Shown here piece by piece: positions 33,083 through 44,039 of a DNA stretch of 64,000 nt. Position 1 is the stretch's first letter, and each line of letters begins with the position of its first letter. The notes below the pieces were generated by a model that was not told where the DNA came from, made no database searches, and was given only the letters and a program-made list of their open reading frames with translations. Position numbers and translations under genes: made by a program. This DNA comes from Gracilariopsis chorda (Eukaryota; Rhodophyta; Florideophyceae; Gracilariales; Gracilariaceae): the NCBI GenBank assembly GCA_003194525.1, contig NBIV01000194.1, positions 91,990 to 155,989 of the forward strand. Direction: 5' to 3'.

Positions 33083-33361
33083 TTAAAACTTGGATTTGCT
33101 TTCCTTGATAGTTTTTTTCAAGTCCGCGTACGCTCTCGACTCGGCAGCAATAAAGATTCGTTCCAGAGGTTTTCTCAGCACGTTTTCCAAATAGTACCTA
33201 TTTTCAATGGGCAAATTGTATTCCAAGACATAGAGAGGGTCCTCTGCTCGAGAGTGTACGCAGGCTCGTTCTGGGCGAATTGTGTGCTTAGGGTCGAGTA
33301 CGGGTTTAGCGGAGTTCTGAACGGCGAGGGCTGGGGTGTTTGCGTTGGTTGTGTTGGGCAT
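33083..33361 (-). pseudogene. DNA polymerase delta catalytic subunit, C-terminal fragment
   Basis: Residues about 38-70 of this frame, AEDPLYVLEYNLPIENRYY and LENVLRKPLERIF, match the region of eukaryotic polymerase delta after the palm/thumb, just before the C-terminal cysteine motifs. The sequence then diverges and stops; neither cysteine cluster is present. Best-matching coordinates are about 33152-33265. It lies on the same strand as the N-terminal fragment 7 kb away, with a MULE in between. Confidence 0.7.
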
Positions 33362-33436
33362 GGCGTGGTTGGGCGATGGATGGGGAGTGAAGGAACGGAA
33401 CCCAACGGCGAAGTTTGGGGTGAAGCGTGGAGATGA

Positions 33437-34210
33437 CGGGGGGTGTCAGGAGGGCGGGTCGGGATGGCAAGTACACGTCTGTGCACGACGTGGTGCAGAA
33501 CGAATGTGTATAGCGACTCAAGATATCTGGCTCTACACTAGTAGATTAGGGGAAGGGCTAAACTACACTGCGTAGATAGTGTAGGCGAGTCAGCGCGCAT
33601 TTGCACCAATAAAAAGAGAGAGTCAGCGGGCACGTGCCACGGCGAGCTGCACAAGTGCCCGTGCCACTTGAGATCTTACTGTAGCCAATAATATGCCCCT
33701 ATTTTGGATTTCAACCAGTAGATCCGCAGAGTCAGAGCATTCCCTCTATCCCTGCTCTCTCCGGCCGCCAAGTCAGCACAACGTAAATATCATAATTTCC
33801 ATTTGGTGCCATCTTTGTGCAGACGGGTGAGCGTAGCCAAGGGAGAAGAGGCATAGGGAATCGTGATCGTGCTCCGCAAGCTTGATCTACGTCTGTTCAA
33901 ACTCGACTGGAGAGAACTCTACAAAAACATCTCAGCCGGTTGTTCTCGGGTACTTGTGACAGCTTTTCGGTGAGCCTTCCGCCTGCGTCATGAGCTTCTG
34001 GCATAGGATCTCTGAGATCAGGAGCCTCTTCACTGAACCGTTCCAGAAAATTCTTAGAAGGCTTTTTGCATGAAGAACTAATGGCGACGTTCAGTTCGAA
34101 GATCGATCATAGATAAGGAAAGGAGTATCGAGTAATTTGCAGGTCTAGTAGACTAACCAATTGAGCGAACTATTTTCTGCGAATGCTTTTACTAACTTGT
34201 TCGTAACCTT
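33437..34210. other. no recognisable gene
   Basis: No open frame of note. The stretch is mixed in composition and may include one end of the MULE, but no terminal inverted repeat could be paired by eye. Confidence 0.4.
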
Positions 34211-34216
34211 TTTGAT

Positions 34217-34510
34217 ATGCAGATTGACAACGCACGCTCTGATGAGTTTGTAGGGAGATTTATTGGCGCTACAACCACCACTACCAAGCTAGATCCGAGT
34301 GATAGGAAAGAATGTGGGTTGAAGTTCTTGGGATGTGATCTGCAGGAAATTGAAGACCCAAGGTGGCGGGCACACTTGGCTGTACATACGTTTGCAGAGT
34401 TCTTCGGAAGACTAACTGCTTCGGTACCAGATGAAAAGAAGAGGGATAACATGGTGAGAAGATTGAGAACCTTCTTCGGTCCAAGTCTAAGACTGCGGAT
34501 ACGCGTTTGA
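34217..34510 (+). CDS. hypothetical 97-residue protein or exon
   Basis: ATG frame with coding-like composition (DNARSDEFVGRFIGATTTTT, DPRWRAHLAVHTFAEFFGRL). Preceded by a pyrimidine-rich TTTGATATGCAG that could be a splice acceptor. No family recognised. It lies on the strand opposite to the MULE, so it may be unrelated. Confidence 0.3.
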   Translation: MQIDNARSDEFVGRFIGATTTTTKLDPSDRKECGLKFLGCDLQEIEDPRWRAHLAVHTFAEFFGRLTASVPDEKKRDNMVRRLRTFFGPSLRLRIRV

Positions 34511-34943
34511 TGCGGCTTATGGTGCGGGTGGGATTGGATTGTTTGTTCATGATTTCAGGTGATACTATTGTTTAGTCTTCTCAGAGATCCCTTGGCTCTT
34601 CCGTGATCGAGGTGCATGGAACACTTCCAACTGGGCTTCCATTTCGGGGTTCTCAGATGCAAGGAAGACTGTTCACGCGTTCTTGGACGGGGTTTTAGAA
34701 TACGCAACGATATCTAGAAGTTGAACAAAGAAGTAAAGTGAAGCAGAAGGCGAAAGAAGCAATAAATCAAGGCCCTTATGAAGAAGAGAAAGAGCTCAAA
34801 GAAATTATGAAAGAAGGAAAGGGATCAAACGCCTGTGGTCAATGCTACAGCTAGTAGATGTGTCCGAGAGACTTTGACATAATTCGAATTACTTTGTCTT
34901 CCACGTCTTGGGCTATGGAAGTTGAGGGTGCCACAGCTGATTC

Positions 34944-37900
34944 TCAGGATGTTGAAGGTGGGTCACAGTCTTTCTGAGACGCTTCCTGGGATGAATGTGG
35001 GCTTGTCCTCGCTCGCTTTCTCGTGCGCTCCAAGGAGCTTTTATTTCTCCGTTGTGCCCTGTGGCGTCCATTGTTTGGCAGACGGATCCCTGATGAACTA
35101 AAATGTTTTGTAGAAGAAGATGGATGCAGTAAAGTGACAGTGTTCCCTGTTTCTTTTGCGTGTTCTGTTAATGAAGCCAGCCTTGTTTTAAAGGTCCCTC
35201 TAGCTTTGAAGTGTGTCGCTTTTCCTTGCTGAATGTATGCGATGGCATCCCTTAAAATACGTAGAACTCCACTCACCGCAACACGTCCAATTCCAGTAGC
35301 TTGTCTATTTAAAGCATCGTAGAGGTTTTTCCCTTCCAGTTACGTATTGTACCCATCTACTTCCGAATCTTCTTTACTGGTTCTAAGTATATCTCAGTCA
35401 ATGGGGATAAGCTCTTTCTCCGTCAACTCATCAAAATGGCGTAGTCGGTAATCCATCTCCTCGTTGTTGAAGTATCGGGTCTCTGACCTGATTTTCGCCA
35501 ATTATCGGACTGTCATAGCAGAAGTATCTTTTCTCCAGTATGTAGAGAAAAGCGGTTCAAGAGTTATGAAGAATTCTAGTATGTTTCGTAGTTCAGGGAA
35601 CGGCAGATGTTCTTCCTGATAAACCACAGCACACCGAACCATGTGACGACAAGCAAATCCAATGGACCACGGCTGCCCACAGGAACAGACACCAATACAC
35701 TCTGCCTTAACGTCATCCCTAAACCCCGTATACCGTTTTGAGAATTGTACAACAGTCTCCTTTGAAGAGCGTTCTTCATCCACTGACGCATTCCGGCTCT
35801 GACTCAGATGGCTTCCCCATTTCAATTTGACGCGAGCTACAGGTCCAATTGCTGGGGTTGAACTACTTTCCTGGTTTCTGATTGCTTCCGGCCACGCTTC
35901 CAGTGAATAATCCACAACCTCTGTGCTGGAAATAATGTCGTTCTTCGAGGGCTTAAAGCTCAAATCTACGAAGTGTGCCAAGGCGTAGTTCGTGTACTCA
36001 GCCACCAGGCTGTCTACAACTTCTACAGGTAGAAAGTGCTCAAGCTCTCTTGTCTTCCGATACCTCCCACTTTGAGAAGATAAGGTTCGTACAAGGTCCA
36101 AGTTCCGGGTATCAGCCCGTTCCTGGGATACACGCGGAACCTCCAAAGGAACCTTGCACAAGGGAGTCTTCTTCGATATAATGATCTTCTTGTATGCAGA
36201 GTTAGAAGATTCGGTGTAGCCAGTTCCTTGGAACATGTAACGGGTAGGTATAGCCGCATTTCGGAAGCAAGACATCAGCATATGCGGCTTATAGTGGTAC
36301 AAGTACTTATACCACACAGGGAGACGATCGTCAAAAGCATCAAAGTACTTGGATTCTAGCATTCTTCTCCTTTCGAAAAACGTTTCCGACGTATATGACT
36401 TTCTGAGGTTGAAGAGGTCTTTCTTCATATCGTTCATCCACTCCATCTTACCAAATGTTCTACACCAATTTGCCACATTCTTCTTCTGATTTTCGTTCAG
36501 ATGCCATTCGTTGAGGCTTATATAGGACGAATTGAAGACCTTCTCAGCTGCATTTATACACGCAGTGTTCTGGTCCATCACTACCATCGCCGGTGAGACG
36601 GCGACTATAGACTTGAAGTAGGACAGAATTCGTACGAAATCCTCTTCTTTTTCGGAGCACATGTACCCCATGAAAAATTTCAACACATGAACATCATTGG
36701 CTCTTCCATTAATGGTGACCAGAGGGAAACCGTATCTATTGGCTATGGCTTTACAATCGATAGACACCCCCGGAACAATGCAGAACTTCTGGTAGTCTTC
36801 CATCCACTCTCGAAACGACCAACAAGCGTACTTCATCCTACCCGAATCATCCGCAGCGAAGAATCCCTTATTACCTGCATCTTCCTGGCTCAACGAAAAT
36901 AGCAGGTCACACAACCTTACACATTCCAAATCGCAGGGATTGCTTGTGGAGGAAGCATACCTCAACTTCTTCCTCGCCGATACCGGATTAATCTTTTGAT
37001 TGTACTTGTCTTCCAGGTATCGTATCGTATCTCTAAAGCTCATATGCAAATCCTTCGTCATATGTATCGCTTCAGAACGCATTTGCGGCTTGAGATGTCT
37101 AATACCAAAGCTCCCAGAGGGACCATGTCCATGTTTACAACCATTTTAATTAGCCACGTAGATCATTCCACCATCTTCCTCCTGACCAGAATCCTCCGTC
37201 TTAATCGTTATCGAGAAGAGGCATCGCCTCATCTTGTTATTTTACTGATCGCAATTCAAGATTCCCTTCTTCAGCACCCTTCTATTCCCACGTTCAGCAC
37301 CATGACTCTTCGGAGACTTTGCCTTATCCGGATATAGGTTTCGTTCTCCAAAGTATATAGAAGTTCTTACGAATAAGCTGTATCCGAAGCAGTCCGCGAT
37401 AAATTGAACTTCATTCAGAACCGTGACACTAGAAGCATTGAGAGGAAGGGATTCCAGATAGGCTAAGACAGCTGCTTTAAACACTCCTCAATTCTCTCAT
37501 TCGGTATCGTGTTCTGTACGGATTCCGTGCCCAGTTCTTCATCACCATCTTCTGCCAAGTAGTTTTCGTCCTTCTCTCCAAGGCCATCCTTCTCCTTTGA
37601 TTCTGATTCTTCTTCATTCAGGATGCCACCATCAGATTCTTCAAAGAAGCATGAAGGAACATCCTCTTCGTCATCTAAGAATCGATCAATGAGCAGCGCC
37701 TCCTCCTCTTCAACGGATTGCTCATCTGAAACCTGCTGCGCATATGCAACGTTTGCGTTGAGAGTTTCACTCACCTCACTCATTTTTGAGTCTAACTCGG
37801 CGCCCACAGCGCTGTGGGGTGCACGCTCGCATTTCGCGTCCACTGTTTGTGTTGAGGAGTTGAGAGAAGCAGCAGTGGGGTCAGCTTCAAAAGAGCTAAT

Positions 37901-39346
37901 GCCAAAATCGGCTCTTACGCCACTCTCGATGTTAAACGCGTTATCCAAAAGTCCATCCGAGCATTTTACATCGTTTACGCCTCCTTTTCCGATGCCCTCC
38001 CCTGAGATAGGTCCTTGCTGCGCCCTTTTCGGTAGATTGGAAACCGGCCTACCTCCTTCCTGTGAAACCGAAGAGTGTTGCTTCCAAAGCTCGGGTTTGG
38101 GTTCGTGCACTGCTCTTTGCGAAGCACGGCAATCAAAAACACCTCCCCTCTCAGGGCACTTTGTGCTATGCAACATGCAATACAAGGGATAAAATTCCTC
38201 AGCCCCACTGGAGTCGCCATACGCTATATCGTCTTCGCTACCTGTTTCTGCATCGCTTTGATATAAAGGTCCATGTGAATGCTCTAGGAGGTAGCATGAT
38301 GAGCTGTTGTAGAACTCGGCTCCCTGAAAGGGGGGTATGGTTCGAAATGTGCACGACAGAGGTACATATTCTCCATTTTTCCGTATATGCTCTTCCCATT
38401 CTTGTAGACGGGAGGCTAAAGGGGAGCAAATGCCCTCGAACCTCCTTCTCACAACATCATCGGGGCATGGAAGTCGTTGGGGAGTGTGCTTGTGTATCAG
38501 CTCCTGTTCAATTACCCAACATCTCGCCATGGGATAGAATTTTGCCCGAATGTTGGAGCGGCACTGCGACTTGTGCCGCAGACACCGCAATTTTCCGGTG
38601 AGCAGGGCAGAAGACCTCGACTTTCTCGTCTGCAACACTGAGACGTATTGTGCACCATAGAGGTAGCCAAAGTTCTTAGTGATGTATACAACCAGTGCAG
38701 GGAGGTCAAAGACCTCCTTTTAACCTTTCAGAGCTGAGACAAGCCTCTCCTTTGATATTGCAAGTTCTGTCTTACATTCACCACCGTCCTAAAGTTTCAC
38801 ATCAGCTCCTGAACGCCTTCCATTGTTTTCAAATGTCTCTTGGAAGTCTGCCTGAACCTCAGTGCATGACCCGGTCTTCGTAGTTCGTCCTTCACACATA
38901 TCAATTGATGGTAGCTCCATGTGCGGCTTCTCCTGTATCTGACCATCAGAACAGGGTGCCAGCTCTTCATTCAGCTCTTGAGCTTGACCACCATTCTCAA
39001 AAGCCTGCTTCTTCTCTTCAATCTGTTTTTTAGTTTTTGCCTTCAGCTCAGAAGGCGCCACGGTATCCTTCGTTCCTTCTTCAGCCTCAACTTCTACCTG
39101 TGCCTGTGTCTCACTGATCGTCTCTGCTGGTGAATTTCCGTCCATTTCCATGTCAAATTCACTATCTTCTCCATTCTGAATCCTTTTCTGCTCCTTTTCT
39201 ACACCAGATACTCCAATTACTTCAGAACTTCTTCCAGTTTTCTCATCTAGCGCTTTGTGCACCACCTCGGAGTGCTGTAGTACACATATCTCAATCAGTG
39301 TGTTCAAAATTTCTGCTACAACCGGAGCAGAATCAGAAAACTGCAC
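34944..39346 (-). pseudogene. MULE transposase (FAR1 - DDE - SWIM), multiple stops
   Basis: From the upstream end: an acidic/Gln-rich region (39346-38790), a FAR1-like finger (KLRCLRHKSQC ... IHKHTP, about 38600-38500), a long acidic spacer, a second FAR1-like finger (MRRCLFSI ... NGCKHGHG, about 37230-37130), the MULE core (SIDCKAIANRYGFPL with first D; VVMDQNTA with second D; LNEWHLNENQKKN in place of the usual C-x2-H), a SWIM finger (CSCGQPWSIGFACRH, about 35690) and a basic tail (ERTRKRARTSPHSS). Breaks: TAG 38789-38791, a TAA near 38720, a frame change near 37470, stops at 37242-37244 and 37150, and in-frame stops at 35502-35504, 35394-35396 and 35340-35342. The frame is otherwise preserved, so decay is recent. 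Confidence 0.8.
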
Positions 39347-39814
39347 TCGTGACTCTATGCAAATCTTCAGGGTAGACTCATCCCATTGCTCTGAACAGAA
39401 CTTTGGTTCAGCTCATGAACACGCTTTGTTCGCTGGCTGCTTTTCCGTATAGCACGCGCCTCAGAATCACGCGTACCCAACGGCATTGGCTGAAGATTCG
39501 TCTCTCTACAGGGGTCGTTGAAAACATCTACGACGTTTCCTTCTCCTGCTTCCCGTTCTCTCAGAACTGTGTTCACATCTGTTCCCTCTTCCTTTCCAGC
39601 TTCTTCCTTTCCAGTTTGCTTCCCAACGCTCCGCTCCGCGCTTCATTCCCTACGCTGCCGTTGTTTACCTTCTTTCCACATGCGCAGGAGTTCTAAACGA
39701 TGCTCCGACCGGAGCCGTACTAACATTGTTTCAGTAACAATGTCGGTTTGAAAGAACTCCTTCGCCATGAGTATGTGTAGAATCCGGATTCTAATGGACA
39801 TCCATCGAATCCTC

Positions 39815-40330
39815 TCAGTCAACGCTCGGCTGTACCCAGAGGCGTAGGTTCGCTTCGGGATACAGCCGTGGTCTGCACTGAACATGGTTAAAAAGGGAAA
39901 CAACATAGCAACCACAGCTATGCCAGTCCTTTTTTCGCTTAAAAACTTTTACCTGTAGCATGTAGTTCCGCTCCAATATCACCGCACGTAGCGCTTTATC
40001 TCCTGTGAGGCAAAAGGGAAACAAGAAAGAGAATAGTTTCAGAATCCTTCGATCGAAAGACATTCTAAGACTGTGACCAAACCAAACCGTCCATTTTCGC
40101 GTTCTTCGCGCCGCATTGACAATTTTCTTCCCTACCAAAACACCCCAATGGCTGTTAGACATGTTCAAAGAGACTGAAAAGGTGTTATTCTCTGCATCAC
40201 CATTACCTTTAAAGGTAAACCACTTCTTGAACACTTCCAAATCCTCTTCCGGTATGTTTTCCTTCTTTCCTTTGAATGATTTCGATAGTCTTGTCAGCAT
40301 CACTTCAATATAACATGAGGCAAAAGCCAC
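39815..40330 (-). pseudogene. Ulp1/C48-like cysteine protease of the MULE
   Basis: 171 codons. SHWGVLV carries the catalytic histidine (H61) and WHSCGCYVVSLFNH carries the catalytic cysteine (C139) in the SCG context of SUMO proteases. The aspartate usually found in a ...YDSL motif after the histidine reads FGHSL, so the triad seems incomplete. C-terminal sequence similar to the family continues in the neighbouring frame (SRALTERIRWMSIRIRIL, 39900-39760), indicating a frameshift. It may cleave SUMO or a MULE polyprotein; neither can be shown here. Confidence 0.6.
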
Positions 40331-40347
40331 ACTAACAGAAGGTATTA

Positions 40348-41170
40348 TGTTCGTTTGTGGGAAATGATTTCATCGGCATCGGCATCAACATCAACTTCGA
40401 TTTGAAGATGGGACTCTCGCTGCCCATGGGGAACTAACTAATTTGTACGTGCTTGCGGGAAAGGTAAGCCACGAATATCCCATAAGGCCCGTCTATATCA
40501 TGAAACGCAGGGCATAGTCTAAAGTTGATTCAAATGTGACAATTTCTGGTAAGGGCTTCATTCCATCGGGTGTTTCTACACGCAAGCCTCCGCTCTGTAA
40601 CAAGGACGCAGTTTCCTTCATATACCTGGGGTTCAGAATTGTAATCCTAAAGAACTGCATCTCTGAATCCCCAGGAACGAAGTACATTATGTTGCGCTTT
40701 GTCACAACCCGGACATGGACGACGATTTTGTGGTTCATGCCGTCATGTTTCTTCGACAATGCCACATTAAGACCCTCGTTCAAAGTTGATGCATCATCTC
40801 CAGGTAAAACGGGGACATATAAGCAATGATAAAATCTGTGACCACGCAAGAGAACACTATTTCCTTGTTCAGTGACTCCAAACAACCGAAGAATTGCTGA
40901 CCCATTCCTTTCTGTGGCGTGATCGTCGGACACGTCAACTTGCATGATTACCAAGGGGTCTGCTTGATGATTGAGATTCGGCAGCGGTGGACGTCTCCGT
41001 ACATCCCGAACCTTAACGGTTTGAAGGTCGGAAGCTCCCATCTCTCCCCAGTTACACTTGGTACACAAAGAATCACCCAGTGCTAAGCCGAGAAACACAA
41101 TGCCGAGTTTTAGCAGCTCTTTGCCAAGGAGGCCTTTGTTAAGGACTATTTTTGCGCGAAACCGGTGCAT
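40348..41170 (-). pseudogene. DNA polymerase delta catalytic subunit, N-terminal fragment
   Basis: Matches the start of eukaryotic polymerase delta: RRPPLPNLNHQADPLV, then ILRLFGVTEQGNSVLL, GHRFYHCLYVPVLPG, FFRITILNPRYM, and TLDYALRFMI, the region before the 3'-5' exonuclease domain. An in-frame TAG (40493-40495) follows; the frame continues as TGLMGYSWLTFPAS, and after a frameshift near 40420 as SHLQIEVDVDADADEIISH, then ends at 40345-40347. The exonuclease and polymerase cores are missing. The first ~40 codons are not recognisable and may be flank. A cellular rather than viral origin is suggested by the RPPLP leader. Confidence 0.75.
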
Positions 41171-41358
41171 CCAAAAACACGTGGTGCAATAGTCATCGAT
41201 AAACTCGAATCAGGTAAAAACGTACTGTACCTTCGCGAAAACAATTGAAAGCTACTAAGCCCATCTCCAGCAGTGAAATAAACGCCAGACCGCACACACA
41301 CGGAACACAAGTACGTTGTAAACGGAGATATAGTGATAGCTATCGTCGCCCCCAAAGT

Positions 41359-42501
41359 ATGTCTGTTCCTAACAGCGTTTCAACACGCGTTCGAAAAGGG
41401 AGAGGTTCAAAGACGCCAAACCTTAGTCTCAGCGGCAATGAAACAATTCTTGCTCAATACGAACTTGTGTCTTCTGCTTGCAGTGCTTCTACTAAGTCCA
41501 ACATAAAGCTCGCTTTGAAATTAATTACAGATTACGCAAAGATCAAACAAGCTCCTGATCCTATAAGGGTAACGCCGTCCAGTTCAACCATTCTTTTGAA
41601 TCTATTAGCGGAATACTGCAAATTCGGCAAGCCAGACAGCCTGAAGAATGATGCAATGAATGCGTTAATACAAGGCTTGAGACACGTTTACTCTCAAAAT
41701 GGTCACAGCAGGACATGGTTTGTTGATGAAGCAAATTCGAGAGCTCATGGAAACCCTTTAATAGGCAATCCCGAGCTCGATGCCTTACGAAGATCACACA
41801 GAGTGTATCTTGCACATTACGGTGTTGTAACATTGATCTCACAGCCTATAATGGTTGAGCAGATTTGTGATCACGCCAAGAGGTACTGGTATAGTTTTCA
41901 TCACCGATCTGTCAACATAATGGATGTTCTTCTTCATTCTATTATGGTCATTGGTTTAAATTTGGGACTGCGTTTTGATGAAGTTCCTAAGCTTAAAGTT
42001 GAAAATGTGTCTGTGGGATCCGGTGGATGCAATTTTATTATAAATGAGTCTGTAAAGAACTCTACCAAGCAGAGGATTTAAAAACTTAGAGACTGCGCAG
42101 TGAACACTGCTTTACGATGTTCATTGCTCATGGATCCTTTTGTTGCAATGTACTCCTGTTTGATGTTGCGCGGGAGCTCACGAGCTTTGTGTGGCGATGT
42201 ACGAACTTCAGCAGGTGGAAATGTTCTTGACCATTCTCGGCACTAGAGTGCAAAAACGTTCACGGAGTTCCTTCAACGGCGATTACTCTCAATAGGCGTT
42301 AGCGAAGGTGAGATTAAAATGTACTCTGGATATTCCATCATAAGGGGAGCAGTTCAGCTGTATCGATCGCTAGGTCTCAGAGATGAAGCGATCATGGAGA
42401 TAATTCAGATGACTGGTCATCACGCATACGCAAACTATTGTGCGGCATATAACGACTGTGCCCCCCAATCTCTTCCTTGCTTTACATCTGTATCAGAGTA
42501 A
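41359..42501 (+). pseudogene. Crypton-like tyrosine recombinase, two in-frame stops
   Basis: One frame of 380 codons from ATG 41359 (MSVPNSVSTRVRK) with TAA at 42079-42081 and TAG at 42244-42246. The N-terminal core-binding part is helical (TLLAEYCK-type segment, SLKNDAMNALIQGLRHVY). The catalytic part shows Arg I (GLNLGLRFDEVPKL), a possible beta-hairpin Lys (ESVKNSTKQR), Arg II in GYSIIRGAVQLY, where the usual HxxR is YxxR, and GHHAYANYCAAY with a final His and the nucleophile Tyr. Lack of an adjacent RT favours a Crypton or a captured integrase over DIRS. No termini identified. Confidence 0.65.
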
Positions 42502-42929
42502 ATCAAGCATGCCGAGAATATATCCATAGAGTCAGATATTATTCACGATAGTGTGGCTTTTCAAGAGTTCATGACAGATGTTTATGAAGAGAAAATGACG
42601 CACAGCATCATTAAACCCGTTTTCTAATACACACAACTTCTTTAGGTCATGGCAGGTGGACTAGTTTACCACACGTCTATCTAACCAAGATAGGACTACG
42701 TATATCTACCCCACGTAATCAGTACTAACAATAGAACAGCTATTTACATAGACGTAAACAGAAGCGGTAAGCGTTGCACGATTTGGCGTATGTTTCTAAA
42801 GTTAGGGATAGGATTGCACTAGCGTGGCCACACAAATCATGTAGAATACGTAAAAGAACCTCCGAACAACAGAGTAGGTACGCAACGTAAAACAAACCAC
42901 TTCAATAAAGATTTGCCACATATACCATT
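42502..42929. other. no recognisable gene
   Basis: Flank between the recombinase pseudogene and the satellite. No frame or repeat with support. Confidence 0.4.
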
Positions 42930-43490
42930 CTCCTGAAAAACAATGGAGGTGGCGTAACCACCCTCTCCATGACATCCAGCGGGCCTAACCCAATGGACGC
43001 GATGTACTGAAGGAGGAGGTGGCATAACCAGCCCTCCTCGTGGCACCGAGTGGGCGTAGCCCACTCAGTGGCACACCAACAGAGCCGAGGTGGCATAACC
43101 GCCCTCTTCATGGCGTCCAGCGGGCATAATCCACTTGAGTCCATGAATCGTAGGAGTAGGTGGCATAACCTTCCCTCTTCGTGGCACCGAGTGATTGTAG
43201 CCCACTCAGTGTCATACGAACAGACTCGAGGTGAGGTAACCCCCCTCTTCATGGCGTCCAGCAGGCATAACCCACTGGAAGCCATTTATCGTAGGAGGAT
43301 GTGGCACAACTAACCCCTTCTCGTGGGACTGAGTGATTGTAGCCCACTCAGTGTCATACAAACAGACTTGAGGTGAGGTAACCCCCCTCTTAATGGCGTC
43401 CAGCAGGCATAACCCACTGGAAGCCATTTATCGTAGGAGGAGGTGGCACAACTAACCCCTTCTCGTGGAACTGAGTGGGCTTAGCCTTCT
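42930..43490. repeat. 141-bp satellite, four units, 47-codon period
   Basis: About four tandem units with landmarks (CATGACATCCAGC or CATGGCGTCCAGC) near 42970, 43110, 43251 and 43394, that is 140-143 bp apart. Each unit is itself two related ~70-bp halves starting GAGGTGGCATAACC or GAGGTGAGGTAACC; one half carries the GGCGTCCAGC landmark and the other a GTGGCACCGAGTGGG landmark. On the minus strand the repeat remains open for long runs, giving a repeated peptide with GLCPLDAMKR and CATEWATPTRCHEEG. Confidence 0.85.
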
Positions 43491-43622
43491 TGGTGAACTT
43501 TTTATATCTCAATCTATCTAGTTACAATAATATAAGTATTAAATGTGAACTGATTACCAAAAGATAATGATATTGTCGTTGGTGTGTTTAAACTGTTTTA
43601 TACTTCGCTCAAAACGTAAACG

Positions 43623-44020
43623 CTATCTACTTTTAAGTATAGCAGATATGGATTGAGGTCTTTCTCGCAATTTAAACAGCTGATTGAATCCTTCAAGAGC
43701 TGCTTTCCATCTTTTATTAGTTCCATCTTCGTTGACTCGAAAGATAACTGCACCAAACTTGAATATTAGTTCCATAAGGGCCCTATAGCGTAGAAAAAGG
43801 TTCTTTTGACCTGTTTCGGACCACATCCAGTCTTCGTAGCCAACAATATACTTTCTGCGATTTGCCGCATTCCCAAAAGTCTGACTTCCTTATACAAATT
43901 GTCACTAGAACCTTTACACCAAATTTCTACGGCTTCTTCGGCTGTTTTTGGCATCCATGTTATAAATCGAACAAATGCTTTGAGCTTCTGATCTTTCTTT
44001 AGTTCTCCAGAAGATAAAAT
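43623..44020 (-). pseudogene. hypothetical protein, frameshifted
   Basis: Minus-strand coding-like text in two frames: KLKAFVRFITWMPKTAEEAVEIW and LLGMRQIAESILLATKTG (43954-43766), continuing after a frameshift as LRYRALMELIFKFGAVIF and WKAALEGFNQLFKLRERPQS (43826-43623). Helical and charged, no family recognised. Confidence 0.35.
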
Positions 44021-44039
44021 AGAGGATGTCCGAATTTGA

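Larger units (their letters stand above)
34944..40330 (-). mobile_element. MULE with Ulp1-like protease
   Basis: A minus-strand block encodes, in order, a Ulp1/C48-like cysteine protease (40330-39815), an acidic coiled region, FAR1/FLYWCH-type zinc fingers, a MULE DDE transposase core, a SWIM finger and a basic C-terminal tail. Mutator-like elements joined to Ulp1-like proteases are known from plants. Terminal inverted repeats and the target duplication were not found by eye, so the limits given are coding limits only. Confidence 0.7.

Noticed and set aside
33038-33436. 132-codon plus-strand frame rich in Gly/Val/Cys
   Set aside because: It is opposite the polymerase delta fragment, which has clear homology on the other strand.
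37623-38601. Long plus-strand frames over the MULE spacer
   Set aside because: Complement of the acidic minus-strand spacer; biased composition makes both strands open.
40348-41170. DNA polymerase of a large DNA virus integrated in the genome
   Set aside because: The RPPLP leader and the C-terminal companion fragment fit the cellular polymerase delta better; no other viral genes are nearby.
42930-43490. CRISPR-like regular repeats
   Set aside because: Units are contiguous long direct repeats without unique spacers, and the DNA is eukaryotic.
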